A stretch of DNA of 64,000 nucleotides from assembly GCA_002749535.1 (NCBI GenBank), contig MZZL01000041.1, positions 159,404 to 223,403 of the forward strand, written 5' to 3'. The notes below the pieces were generated by a model. That model searched no databases. It was given only the letters and a program-made list of their open reading frames with translations, and had not been told where the DNA came from. The stretch's first letter is position 1; every line of letters begins with the position of its first letter. Source of the stretch: Apophysomyces variabilis. Lineage: Eukaryota > Mucoromycota > Mucoromycetes > Mucorales > Mucoraceae. The position numbers and the translations under genes were made by a program. Shown piece by piece: positions 9,944 through 22,392 of this stretch.

Positions 9944-12900
9944 TCACCTCGACCGACCCGCATGTGTTGCGTAAGGTTTATTCCCGCAACTTGTTTTCTT
10001 TCTGGTGAATTCTGGCGGCCTGGTATCTTCATGATATGCTTGGTATATCGCTAGCCGCCTAATGTTTCTACTACTGTTCAAATCGCGGTTCCACACAGTA
10101 CTACAGTGTTTACATTTAAGTACTGCGTGTAAAGATTGAGACAGGGATCCTTTTGGCGCTGGTTAAACTTTCCCGACCACAGTTGGAGCTTATTTTCGTC
10201 GTTTTGTACTCGTAGATCTCTATCATTGCACACAGATCTCGCTTTTTTCTTTCTCCTTTAGCTTACGATAGATTGTCGACACCCGCTCCCGTCCTTTTTC
10301 CTCGCATTGTGTTGGAGAACATGGCGTTTCCAAATGCAACGAGTGATTTTTCTCGGATCTATTAGGAGTGGCTTTTTTCCACTTTTCTCTGAATAAAAAA
10401 AAATCAATAAATGACACTTAGCATAATGTGTAACTTACTTCGTAGGTTGGTTGCCAGTAGAAGGTCGACACGGGGAACCATTCTGTCTGTTGGCTTTTTT
10501 CCTACGCTTGCTCTTACGCATTCGTCGTTGCAAACGATGCCGTCGTCTATTCAAGCTATTCTTCTGCCAGTATTTGTCTCCACCGTTGATCAGCCTGGAG
10601 GCAAATTCCTCCGTCGCTTCTTGACGCCCAATATACCTATTCGATACAGGTTAATATTATATACACATTGTTCCTTATAATTGCTTGATTTAACTATCTC
10701 CAAAACCGGAGACTGACAAATCGCTGATCGTAGAAGCGATAGATGCTCTCCCGATGCTGTAACATGTACATTGTGTATCTTTCCACAACTTCAATTTTAG
10801 TTGTCCTCCTGCTTGGCATATTTTTTTCGATGCTCTGTATCTCTATGCTTTTCTTTTTCCATTGCTCTATCATGGACCTCAACGTGTTGTAATGTGCATG
10901 ATAGAACTCTTTAGTCGATGCTCTGATCGCCTCATACGATTCCTTCCCATGACCGTTGCAAGACACAAACACATCTGTCAAACCTGGATCCTCCCCTTTC
11001 ACTTCGTAATCATCCAAACTGTCCCTGAAGTCGGCCATCGTCACCTCTTCTTGGCCCTGATCCTCAATGTCATCATCGGCTTCTTCGTCCGAGTCAGAGT
11101 TGGCATCAGTGTCACGTGCAACTTCATCCTTTTTGCGAGCAAAGGTAAAAGAGACACCGTACCCATCGGTTGCAACGCTCCGCAGTGTCTGATCCGCTGA
11201 CGGCTTAGCGCTTTCCAAGGTTGTAAAACTTTTGACTTTTGAAACATCAAAAACCGCCCCAAAACGCTTCTAACGGGTCTGTCCGCTGCGACACCAAAGG
11301 AAAGATCGCAGCAAGGGTCCGACGGTCAACATTGAAGTGTCTCCAGTGAGAGGAAGATGCCGGCGTTAAGGGAAAGAGTTTTTGATCTGGTTGTCCAATT
11401 TTGGGGCAAATACAGCACGAAGAATTTTTCTGGTTATTTTTGTGCTAAAGCGTTATAGATAACGGCAATGTTCTGTTGAAAGCTTGGGAAAGTCTTCCTG
11501 GATCTTTTCTTGCGTGCGGATACACTTTGATGTGCTTTGTGCAATAAAAATGATAGCAGCGGGGGAATTCAAACTCGGTTTATGAAACTATCGCAGTGCT
11601 CAATACCAAATATGTTTGAACTCAGACATACCTTTGGCAAAGATGTTACGATATCGGCTATATGTCTCCGGATTTAGCTGACGAGCTTTGCTTTTTGCCT
11701 TGAGCTCAAAGAATCACATGTTGACATTTTCGTACAAAATTTACGTTTTAACCAATTTTTGGTAGGAAACGACCGTTCTTTACGTTGCGTGTGATCTTCT
11801 GAACCTTCAAGTTCGCTCAAGATATCAAACATCGTTGGAAGATACAGCTGAGGTCTTGCGGATAGATTTGTGTCCGTCACCGGCAAGTCGTCGGGCGATA
11901 TATTGATCTTTTCCAGAACGTTGGTTATTGTCTCCATATACGAATCCTGATATCGCAATGAATACGGATAGTGAGGCTGGCCCTTCGCGCCGATGTCGTA
12001 AGTGAATTTCGCCAGTTTTGTTATGGAGCTACTGGAATCATTGGGCTGAGAGTATAATGGGTCACTTAAAGTAAAAAGCACGATAAAAATCCTTACCAAG
12101 AACTGTTGTAGCAGACATTTTATGTAAGAAATTACTCGCCTCTCTTAGGTTACCAGGACATTATTCGTATAGGCGGTCGATATTTGCTGACAAACTCAGG
12201 CCATAGCATGCATTATACCGGAACTCAATGTTTAGTGCTCTTTCTTGGTTTAAGAGCGCAATAACGAAGAAAGATCCTTTGCAAATCTTGCTTCAGAGTG
12301 GCTGGAAGTGATCGCACTTTAATTGGTTGACTCTTATGAGTTGGGCGCATGCATAGAAGAAAGACTGCGTGAAACATTGCGGCTCCACAAGTTTGTCTTG
12401 GTCGAGTCGAGTAAAGGATAAACATAGACGCGATATGGTCAATTTCCTGTGTCGTACCTTTTCAAGGTGTTACTGGCTTGCAGTTTGGTCGATTGGAAAA
12501 GCATGAATTTACTTCTCACAGACTCTTGAAGGTCTCTTAACTTTTTAATCAAGCTTTTGTCTCGGCAGACTGTGGCAAGGCCAATTTTTCTGGTATAAAT
12601 CTCATACTTTCCCATGGATATCGGATCTGACTCTTTCTTTGATGGGATATGCGATGGGCATAGCGAGCTTGATGCTCTAGAGTGCGTATGCATTGCCTCG
12701 AAATTCTTGTTTCACTTGCATGTGGGACAGTCTCTGCTGTAAGGCTTTCTGCGTTTTCGAGCCTCTTCTAATTTGGCTGCCTTTTTCCTCTTTGCGGTAC
12801 GTTCTTTATCTTCTCCTGTTTGTTAGGACTTCCGTCTTTTTTTTTTGGCGGACTGGGGGAGCTCCAGTCCTTATGCAGACGGTCTTTAACCATTGGATGG

Positions 12901-12960
12901 CTTTCTTTGAAGCACCCGCCACGTCTACGTTGGACAATGGGTCTTCGGGACCTAAGTAAG
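9944..12960 (-). pseudogene. Decayed Fanzor gene (eukaryotic TnpB-like RNA-guided nuclease)
   Basis: Read on the minus strand, the parts lie in the order expected for Mucoralean Fanzor proteins. There is a basic N-terminus with a zinc knuckle (CPTC at 12715-12729, then SSSLCPSHIPSKKE), then an N-terminal helical region (RKIGLATVCRDKSLIKKLRD). The RuvC half follows: TDGYGVSFTFARK, EDPGLTDVFV with the RuvC-I Asp at 10988-10990, STKEFYH, NRYIGRQ, VAFGNAMFSNTMRGKR (10340 down), YEYKTTKISSNCG (zinc finger, one Cys lost), KCKHC (10103-10114) and WNRDLNSSRNI with the RuvC-III Asp at 10082-10084. The stop is at 9944-9946. At least one intron is still recognisable (10389-10438, GTAAGT...TTCAG). Several one-base frameshifts and stops (for example after LRFWR at about 10694) show that it is dead. 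Family assignment is from memory of the family's motifs. Confidence 0.78.
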
Positions 12961-14729
12961 CTTCACATCAGCGCACGCATGGAGAGATTGAATGTATACC
13001 TTGGTCAGACTGTTTTCTTTTGGTGTGCATTGCATTGAAGTTGAAAGAGAAGATTAACTCAGAGGATAGACATATATAAACGCAAAAAACTGAATTCTCA
13101 CGCTTTATCAAAATTACGTCAATCATATATCACAACTACTTCTAACTTGTTATTATCTTGCGTTGACCGTGTATACCGGAAGACGGAACGAAAATACAAC
13201 ATAACAGGCAATACGCAAGAATGTGCGCTGTCTGATATACGTTAAGTCCATGGCGGCTTGTGCCGATTTCTTATATTCGGACAAACATGGGTCTAAGCAA
13301 AAGCATGCAGACTTAGTTCCTAAGAACATATGGATGTTCTTAGTGATACGTCATTGTCATTTAGTTAGTTCTTTTTCGGGAGTGACAAAACGTACAAATT
13401 GATAGGCAGATCAAAACATAGTAGTGAAGATGGGGCTGTGATGGAGCAAAATTGCCTATGCAAATTAGAGAAATAATTTATACTTGCCCAATAAACGGAG
13501 CCTTTATACCTCTGATTTTGGCCAAGATCCGACTAGGGTTCGCCGGATAAAATCGGCTAGTGAGGCGAGAATGCTTTGTCCCTTGGCAGTGTAGGCAAGA
13601 TCGCGACAACGCATTATGATAAAGTCTGCTACTTGTAAAAGAGATTGCTATACGAAAATGATTACTAGAGCAAAAGAGTACTAAAAGTTTTGACAGGACT
13701 ACGAAATTTGATGAGGCCACAACCATGAAAAGGTTCACAGTTTCTAAGTAGCCCAATGACGCCTATGGCTGTATAGTACAAAAATTTCCTGATTAAAGGT
13801 TTTTATCAATTTTCTGCTTTGTATAATAGATTCCTCGAATACATGGATGCGGTAAAAGACGGCCTGCCATCATATTCATTACGCGACACTGACAAATTTT
13901 GCTGACGAATAATGGCGTACCCTAAACCTGCATTAGGAAACATTCCCGTATGATCCCAGATGGACCTTTTCACTGCTTTGCGCAAGCACCTTTACGGGAT
14001 TCATTGAGTAATACATAATAGCTTCTGTTGAGGTATTAAATGATATAAATGATAAACCTTGAACGAAGTTAGCCTAAAATCAATGGTATAAAATGCTGCA
14101 TATCAGGGATCATTCATGAACTTCATTTGGCTTTAGCCCTTTCGATTATGATCAAAAAGGATCAGACATTATTTGGCCCTGGGGAAAAACAAAGTTACAT
14201 GGTAATTGCAAACAATGTTTGAGATGCGTCCCCAACTTTCTTTCAATGTCGGTCACCTTTAAGTGCTGCTATAATCGCGCACGATACGCACGGTGATGTC
14301 CACTTAAGCCTGCGTATTCCATACAAGAGGCACAGAATAATGTGGAATATAAATGAAAGGCGCTGATGCATTAATGCCTATAGGTGTTGCGCAAGGAGCA
14401 GTGGCTTGCGACCTAATGTGCACACGTTTGGACCATGGCACGGGCAAGAATTACCCCATCGTAAGGTCATTTGTTTGTCTAAGTACAAGAACAGCACTAC
14501 GATGAGATCACGCCGATTGCATCATTATCCGGATACTACAAGGTGAAATGGTATCCGTGCGTTTTACCCTACACAGGTAAGTCGGTGCAAAACAAGAAAT
14601 AGAGCGAGTGTATAGCGCCAACTCTTTACTCTGTACATTGCAATTATCGTTATTCGACATGTTTGCTTTCTGGATTAATCAATTACTGAGTTATAGGCCA
14701 AGCATTTATGTTTTATGAAGATGTCATAC

Positions 14730-14768
<39 letters not shown>

Positions 14769-15983
14769 ATGAGATGGTAAAGATGATGATATTGATGACA
14801 AAGGGAAGAGAAAGGCTCCTATTGCTTTCATTGTTCCTTAGCAGGACTTTTTTTTTTGGTGATCCTTCCCAAAGGGGAAAAGTGCTGGACCCCTCGAAGC
14901 AAATAATTATTACGAAAGGGAGAGAGGAGACAAACGTTTGCTGGGCATCTGATCGTGGCCGAAAAGGTACACAATATAATAAGACTAAGCGAACCGTGAA
15001 TCCAACCACGCATCTAGCACACAACGACTTCACACGCTAAGAAAAAAGAGAAACAAATAGCAAAAAACGGGGGAAACAAAAAACAAGGAAAGGAGATAGA
15101 AATTGTCATATGGCATTTCCTGCATCAGTAAATTAAAAGAACTGATGCAGAAAGATAAAACTAACTGCCAACGGAATTGTCATAATATGATAAATAGATG
15201 CAGTAGCCCATAGTATCGATGTCACTTCGCATAACAAGGAAGGAAAGAATGAATTTAAGTAATTCATTTGTTTTTTCTTGTATAATGTAGATTAAAATTA
15301 AGTCGATACAGGATCTGACCATTCAGTCGTCCTTTCTACACTGTTTATAGTAAGTGATGCAATGATGTGGAAGTGGCAAAGAAAAGGAAAAAGAAGAGAA
15401 AAGAAGGAAAGAAAATAGCATGAAGGAGAAGATCGTAATGACTCTCAAAATGAGGAGAAGGTAACAGTTCGGTGAGGAGGGTGTACTAAAGCTTGTTTGC
15501 AAATTTCTCATCGAAGGGATATTAGGAGATACAAAGGAGGACTTGAAAAATTTGTTGTTGTTATGTAAAGATAAAAAAAAAAAGGACTAGGTCTCACTCA
15601 TACTACAAATAGAAAGAGGGATATATCCAAGTTAACTACTGAGAACAACAAGGCATTATTCAATGCGTCGTCTATTTGTCCGCAATAAGAGATGTTGAGA
15701 TCCAATGAAAGACTATAACCCATTTGGCGCCAGCTAGAGTACTAGGAGAGTATGATATAGAAGAGGTTCCCTTTCCTTAAATGAAAAAGTGAAATGGTTT
15801 TATCTTGACCCTTTTTCCAGGATGATGGCCCTTGAACCGAAAAAAAACCATAAAAAAACCTTCGACATCATTTCCGATGACTCTTGCTCCTTTTCTTCTC
15901 TTTCTTCTTTTTCTGTTTTTTACTTACGACTTGTTCTTACAAAAAAGACTGGAGCCTACATTCGTTCTATCTTCTTTTATAAT
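12961..15983. other. Gene-free stretch with purine-rich tracts
   Basis: No supported gene. The frames at 14708-15040 on both strands are produced by the AG repeat and flanking purine-rich DNA. Upstream of the ankyrin gene, 15880-15930 is a pyrimidine-rich leader. Confidence 0.5.
14733..14765. repeat. (AG)n microsatellite
   Basis: An uninterrupted AG dinucleotide run of 33 nt. Confidence 0.95.
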
Positions 15984-18029
15984 ATGGATGAATTCAATCG
16001 AAACTACGGTCGTGTAAATCTCGACGGCATACCCGAAGACCGAGAACTTCCTCGTACAGCGAGAGATGTCCTCATGGAGCTTGTGGAGCGCGTCAACGGA
16101 GAAGACTTGCGACAAGCTATTAAGAACGAAATCAAACGTATGGAAACGGATAATCTACGTCTTGTTACTATGTTGCAGCAAAGATCGGAGACATTAGAGC
16201 AAGAAAATGAAGAGCTGCGATCAGCTTCCGCTGATCATTTACGACGATACGAGAAGGCCGTCCGAGAGTTTCAGTTATTTAAGAGTGTATACGACAAGGC
16301 AATGGAACTCAACAGACAGTATACTGCTGCTACTACCACTGAGCGTCCACGCTCGCTCTCCATTGAATCAGGGTCGTCGAACGATAATCCTTCACAAAAG
16401 ATGTCCTCAGCAACCCATTTGCAAAGTTACCCATTAACGCCAACAAGTCCTCAACCATCAACCTTACCCATGACAGAGACGTACATACCTTTGTCGTTTG
16501 ATCCTGACTACAAGCAAAAAGCAACCCTTCCCTCACGGTCCTCTTCCACTTCCACAAACTCTTCCTCAGGTAACCCCTTCTGGGCAATCAATGGTGTTGG
16601 CACGTCTTCGGACGCCTCGTTTTCTCGAGGCCGTCAGAGCTCGACAACGATCAGTAATACTCAGCCGGGTGAGAATGCGATTACAAAGTGCACTTCTACG
16701 GACGGCTCTAAATCACTGCGAGGAAGAAAGCAATCTTGGCAATTCCTTCAACCTTGCCCCTCAGCACCCTCGACTGCGCCTTCCGCCACGACGTCCTCAC
16801 CTTCGCTGGCGACCAATGCAACTGTGTGTTCGGTGCCCATGACACCCGTACGATCAAGCACTGCTACTAATGGTTACACTGGTGCTTCGCTAATTCAGCA
16901 ACGGCGCGTCGATCCCCTAATCTTTGGCGGTTCCGATGGTCTTTGGGAAACTATTGCCAAGAGCAAAGGAAGTGATGTGACCGTTGAAAAGATCATCAGG
17001 TACGAGATTTTGCTTTGCCCTTTGTTATTGATTTGGGAACTTTAACTGATATTTTTCACTGTAGCAATTTCCTTCGACGAGGCGGATCGCCCAATACAGC
17101 AAAACAATCCCCTTCCGCAAATGCAGTCAAATATGGGTATGGTATGATCCATGCCTTGATTGTCACCAAGGCCCCTGGTTCACTTGATTTGCTCCTTCAA
17201 CAAGGGGCAAACCCAAATGTCATGACATTAAGCCAAGTTGAAGAAGACAAGGTATATATTAGCTAATATAAATGTAATCAGTATAAATATAGCTTTACTA
17301 ATGGAAGGCCAAAAAAAAACATAGGTTTCGCCATGTTATTTAGCAGCTGCCGTGGGTTGGTTATCCGGTTTACAGAAATTGGTCCAAGCTGGGGGTGATC
17401 TTATGTCAGCTCGAGGTGGAGGATCTAGAAACAAGACAGCATTGCATGTCGCAGCCGAACATTGTCATGCAGCTGTAGTAGAATATATTATGGGTGTCAC
17501 TCAAGGAAAATTAGGTTTGGAAGTTGACAGTCAAGGTAATAAGATCATCTACTACTACTCTGAAAATTCGATCCCCCCCCCTCTCGCCCCTTTATTTCCA
17601 GCTCTTTTATATTAAACACTGTTTCTTTTAGGTGCTACTGTCCTGCATTATGCATGTGCATCGGGTCACACCGACCTTGTGTCTTATCTAGCACGGTCCT
17701 GTAAAATACCTGTCAATCAAGTTGATGACAACGAAGAACTGCCGTTACATTGGGCTGCACGTCATGGTCGATTAGAAGTGGTCACCCTGCTTGTCGAACG
17801 TTGTGGTTGTGATTTCAATGCTTATGTGCCTCGCAAGGTCGGCACCCCTCTCGATCTGGCTAGAGCTGGAGGACAAAAGCGTTTAGTAGATTATCTTAAA
17901 AGCCTCGGTGCACTCTCGGCAAAAAAGATGGATAAACGACGTGAAGAAGAAATGGCTAAAGAAGTACCCGTACACCTGGAATCTGCTCTGGCAAAGAATG
18001 GATTCCTTCTAGGAAGTGATGATTTTTAA
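15984..18029 (+). CDS. Coiled-coil and ankyrin-repeat protein, 603 aa
   Basis: Four exons: 15984-16999, 17065-17251, 17325-17535, 17632-18029. All introns are GT-AG and the joins keep frame (1812 nt). The start is the ATG giving MDEFNRNYG; the longer upstream frame is the translated pyrimidine-rich leader. Residues about 30-115 form a Glu/Lys-rich coiled coil (ELVERVNGEDLRQAIKNEIK and onward), about 120-320 are Ser/Thr/Pro-rich and disordered, and the C-terminal half has ankyrin repeats: GYGMIHALIVTKAPGSLDLL, KTALHVAAEHCHAAVVEYI, ATVLHYACASGHTDLVSYL and LPLHWAARHGRLEVVTLLVE. The C-terminus is Lys/Glu-rich. It is probably a cytoplasmic scaffold; no enzyme domain is seen and the partner is unknown. 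Structure confidence is high. Confidence 0.85.
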
Positions 18030-20608
18030 TTCTCTTATTTCTATTAACCTTATATTACTATTACTATTATATTTATTATCTTCTCTCTTCCTTCTTTCTT
18101 TTTTTCTATTTTTTTTTTTTTTGCTTTTTTCGGTTGAACGCGTGCGTTTTTCCCTACGACTTCTATAGTACTTTTTTTTTATTCTTGTTTGCTGGATTAT
18201 AACCTCACTCTTTTTTTCCCCCCTGCCATCGACTTTTGTTTGGTCGTTTGCATGTACATAACAACAATAAACCAGCTTATCCTCCATTCCTGATTCAATT
18301 AAACAACGTTCGTATTTCAAATGCATAGATGACTAAAAGTGCCCCATGTGCAATTTCACCGTCGCTGCATAACCTGTTCTAGCGACTGGTTTAGAAAATG
18401 TTCTCACACGCAATGATGCGAACATTTGCTCACATGTGTAGCTGAACGACTCCTAATAGATTTTCGCTCCTAATAAGAAGAAAAGGAGCGACCCTCATTT
18501 GCAGCCGATCATACCATCTAAATGTTTTTACCCTGATGCAAAAGAAAAACGCGCGGACCATACCGATAATTCTGCTATGTTCTCATAGAGACTAAAATGT
18601 CATCATATTCATTTTCCATGCGTTGCATGGGCAAATCTGGGTAGTGGATGAATGACATACGTATGTCACGTTTTGTAGCAGTATTTGACAGCTCCTTTTG
18701 TTGACTCGAGAAAATCATGCAGACCAGCTGATTGGATAACAGGCGAACGTTTTTAGAAAGGAGAGAAAAGGGAAAACATCGCAGATCACATTCAATTTGC
18801 CGTACACGCCGTATGCTATGCTATTTTGTTGTTGGTATTACGTTCCTTATTATTAATCGGGAGGAAGTAGCCAAGTTAATGACGAAGAAAACACTGAAAA
18901 TGGATTACAAGTCAGGGTCCAAGCAATATTCAATGATACTCCATGCATGGTTTAATCAATGTGCTGATTCACATGTGCCTTAAGAAATGCATGTCATGTT
19001 ACACATGATAAATAAATGAATGAATATTTCCGCTCCCTGTCTGAAGCTGTGTTTCCTACAACTACTGTGGTTCTCTCTTGTGGCGTGTCTGGACGATCCG
19101 CTCGCGCTTTACATATCATACGGTCCTTGAATCGAATATGGGACATTTTTGGGCTGCAAAACGGCTTTTGCAAGCTAAGAAACACCACGTACGGAGATCA
19201 CATAGGTCTATATAAAAAGAATTGTAAACAATAACAGGAAGGTGGACCATGAAATGAGGGTCATTTCTCGCTTAGCGATGTCATCTTTACATCAGCTTTA
19301 ATACTGAAGAATGCATTGGCTTACCATGTATATAATCATTTAAAGCGAATAGGCACATTCTTACACCATCCGTTGGTGTATAGGAAATTGTTTGCTTCTA
19401 CTACTATTATTGTCATCTATAGACACCCCTCCCTTCCTTATCAATGGTTGTGATGATCTATGTCCTTGACGCTTGTCTTTAGCCTGCATGATCTCCCTCT
19501 TAAATCACTTGGCTATGTGGGTTAGCTGTATATAGACCACTTGCTAAGCAGAGAAACCGCTGTGCATCCATAGTGTCACTTATTCATCATCAAAACTCTT
19601 TAAGACCTCACCAGATGCTCCACCTATGTCCCTGATATGGTTTATGCTTGTTCGTGCGTGTTGCATTTCTATATAGTATATACCTACGAGTGTCTCAGTA
19701 TTACCGTTTACCCGCTATGACTCGATCGCCAAATAAGCGCTAACAGGATGACTCACTCTATGTTGTTCATGTATTGGATAAAACGGTAGAAGTTTCCCCT
19801 ATCCTGATCGAAGATTTGCTTAAAAGGTTGGATTTGTTTCAATCCAATTAGGTTACACAACATTGTTGCATGGTCGGATCTGACAGAAATTTTTATTCCC
19901 ATATGAAATTTGGTGCAGATGGCGCTGGATTCTACGATTTCAAACCGCGAACAGAGTGCAAAATTTGTTCTCAATGTCAGTGAAGAAAGCGGTAACAAAA
20001 GCGTTGACGTTAGCAAGGCCATCAGACTGTGATGCGAACCAGACCTATCTATTGTTTCAATAGATTCTTCAACTGTTATGGATACGGATCGGAAGCGCAA
20101 AAAGATATAGCGTTGTGTGCACCTAAGGTCATAGGAACATGAGTCACATTGCTTAGAAACCGAGAAAAGTCAGACACTAAGTGAAGACGTTGTTAGTTTC
20201 GGTAAACAGCAATTCGATTTATTTACGTTGGCACAATTATTGTCAAGGTATCATAGCCCTTAAGCAATGGGTAACTTACAAATGCTAAGGCTCGCGACGG
20301 TTGCACAAGGATAGCCATGCGAACTACATAGATAAAGATAAAATGGGGTTGCAGAAAAGCACACGCTTGGCATTAAGCTTCATAATATGTCCCCCAAATA
20401 TCTTATCAATGATTGGATAAGTTTTGCATGCTTGTTGAGAGCCTTGAGTTCTCTCATCGGCGGTTAAAGCTTTCCATTTAGAAATAAAGAAAGTTTTTTC
20501 CATTCTTATAGGGAAAGTTTCTTAGCGGAACATCTAGAAGAAGAACGCTTTGTTTCAAGGCAGACACTCCATCTACTCTTCCTTCTATTGCCTTTTTAAT
20601 GTACAACC
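18030..20608. other. Intergenic, nothing supported
   Basis: It starts with the T-rich 3' UTR of the ankyrin gene (to about 18330). Short frames at 18732-18983, 19016-19234 and 19753-20100 lack motifs. CTTTGTTTCAAGG and a pyrimidine-rich leader precede the receptor gene at 20609. Confidence 0.5.
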
Positions 20609-21986
20609 ATGTCCAGCGGAACGACGGATGATATTCTTCAACAAGTCCGGTATATATATACGCATGAGAGGTATGAAGAAATGAGACTTGCTACAACGAT
20701 CATTTCTTCGGTATCGGTGCTCGCAAGTTGTTTAAGCTTGCTTGTCTTCCTTTATCTGCAATTCTACCACCGGGATAGCCTCAATCGTATATCACTCCGC
20801 TGTGTCTTCCTTGCCAGTCTTATGTCTGCATTGGATACAGTTATGAACATCTGCAACGTCCATATCAATGCCGATCATCCGTTCTGTCGCCCGAGCATAT
20901 TGCTGTTTATCCTGTTTAAAATTCTTGCCGCGACATTGCTGGCGATTGTCGGTCTTAACCTTGTGCTAGTCTTTGTATTCCATATCAAACGCCGTGATTT
21001 GCTCGAATGGTTCTATTACCCTGGCGCAGTGCTGTATGCCCTTATCACTGTCACGGTACCTATATACGATCTCTCAGCATCACCCTTCGTAAACGGTGAT
21101 AGGTACACATGTTGGTAATTATCTCACTGAGATCAAGATTTAGATGCTCACAAACAACTTTTAGGTATTACGGACAATACTTTCAAATTGTAGGCTACAG
21201 AAATTTTTTCTGGGTGTGTATAAGATTGTTTATATTGTTAAAGAATTGAAATATTAATGTCTTTTCCTTTATATGCAGATGTGGTTCTATGCTTTCACGT
21301 TTTTCATTATCGTACTGGCCGTCTGTTGTTCATGCCTTGCAATGACAAAACTTATCCATGAACAACGTTACTTCAGAGGACATTTGCGGTTGCTCCACGA
21401 GCCGCTCCATTCCATCCAATGGCAAACTAGGCATCATGGTGCATCTATGTTTACTAAGGTTGTGCTGCGTTGTATACTGTACCCGTTAGGTAATAGTAAC
21501 TGCTTTTTTCGTTTCTTTTCCCGAACCCCATGTTTATTCAAGAGTGTAGTACCGTTTATTGCTAATATCTGGGGGTTTATCCTCCAAGTGATTATATCAA
21601 ATCAGCGATATAATCCCTCCTATCAGCTAGCGATGGTTGGCGTCGTTTTTGAGTCTTTGGAAGGTACATGGATCAAAGCATTGAGCAACCTTTTCAAACT
21701 AACTTTCTGTTCCATAGGATTCTTTATCGCTATCATCTTTTTCAGTGAGCCAACAATAACCGGATATCTGACATCATATACTCGACCGAAGAAAAGCCAA
21801 ATGAATTCCACACCCAGACCGGATGTCACGTATCCTTCAAGCGCTTATGTCAGAATGCGAATGAAGCCTCGGTCACCAACCATGAATATAAGAATGTCGC
21901 GTGGAAATTCGGCTCAAACTTTGATTTCAAAGCACGAAAGTGACAGTCTATCCTCACTCAACATCAACAAGGACGAATACGTGTGA
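20609..21986 (+). CDS. Seven-transmembrane GPCR-like receptor, 382 aa
   Basis: Five exons: 20609-21114, 21165-21213, 21279-21489, 21550-21663, 21718-21986. The introns are 50, 65, 60 and 54 nt, all GT-AG, and total 1149 coding nt in frame. Hydrophobic segments include residues about 26-48 (TIISSVSVLASCLSLLVFLY), the LRCVFLASLMSALDTVMNI segment, LLFILFKILAATLLAIVGLN, a segment after RDLLEWFYYPG, WMWFYAFTFFIIVLAVCCSC, PLVPFIANIWGFILQVII and EGFFIAIIFFSEPTITGYL, giving seven. The cytoplasmic tail is Ser- and Arg-rich (phosphorylatable). Conserved Cys residues sit before TM3 (HPFC) and in loop 2 (RYTCW), as in many GPCRs. It resembles fungal Git3/cAMP-receptor-like or family 2-like receptors; the ligand is unknown. 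Confidence 0.8.
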
Positions 21987-22392
21987 TGGCACTTCTATAG
22001 ATAATACATATCCATTTATAGAGAGGTCACTGCTAAGTAATTCTTATACATACATTATTCCCATACTATTGTTTGTTGCAAAACAACTGTATAAAATCCT
22101 TTTTTGATACCTACTGCAACATTAATATGATCAGTTATGCTACAGACTACTACATTATTGACACGATAGGACCTCATAAAGGTAAATTGCTTGCTTGGTA
22201 AGTGCCAAATGGCGCAAATACGGTACGAAAATAGGATAAAATTGTATAGCAAACATTCACGCGCATTTAGCCCACAGTTTACCGTCTAGCGGGACCCATC
22301 TTTCATTAAAATTCAAAAAAAAAATTGCTCATACTAAGGGTGTACTTGTTTTCGTTAGCTTATTCACGATCAAAAACCTATCATTTTATTTA
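21987..22392. other. 3' flanks between receptor and armadillo genes
   Basis: The receptor (plus) and the armadillo gene (minus) converge here, with stop codons about 400 bp apart. AT-rich; nothing else seen. Confidence 0.5.

Noticed and set aside
10862..11200. 112-codon plus-strand frame
   Set aside because: Antisense to the Fanzor relic, whose minus-strand motifs are much more convincing.
14708..15040. 100-110 codon frames on both strands
   Set aside because: They translate the AG microsatellite and purine-rich DNA (RERERERE and SLSLSLSL runs).
15789..15983. N-terminal extension of the ankyrin protein
   Set aside because: Translated pyrimidine/A-rich leader without ATG in good context near the domain start; MDEFNRNYG is the better start.
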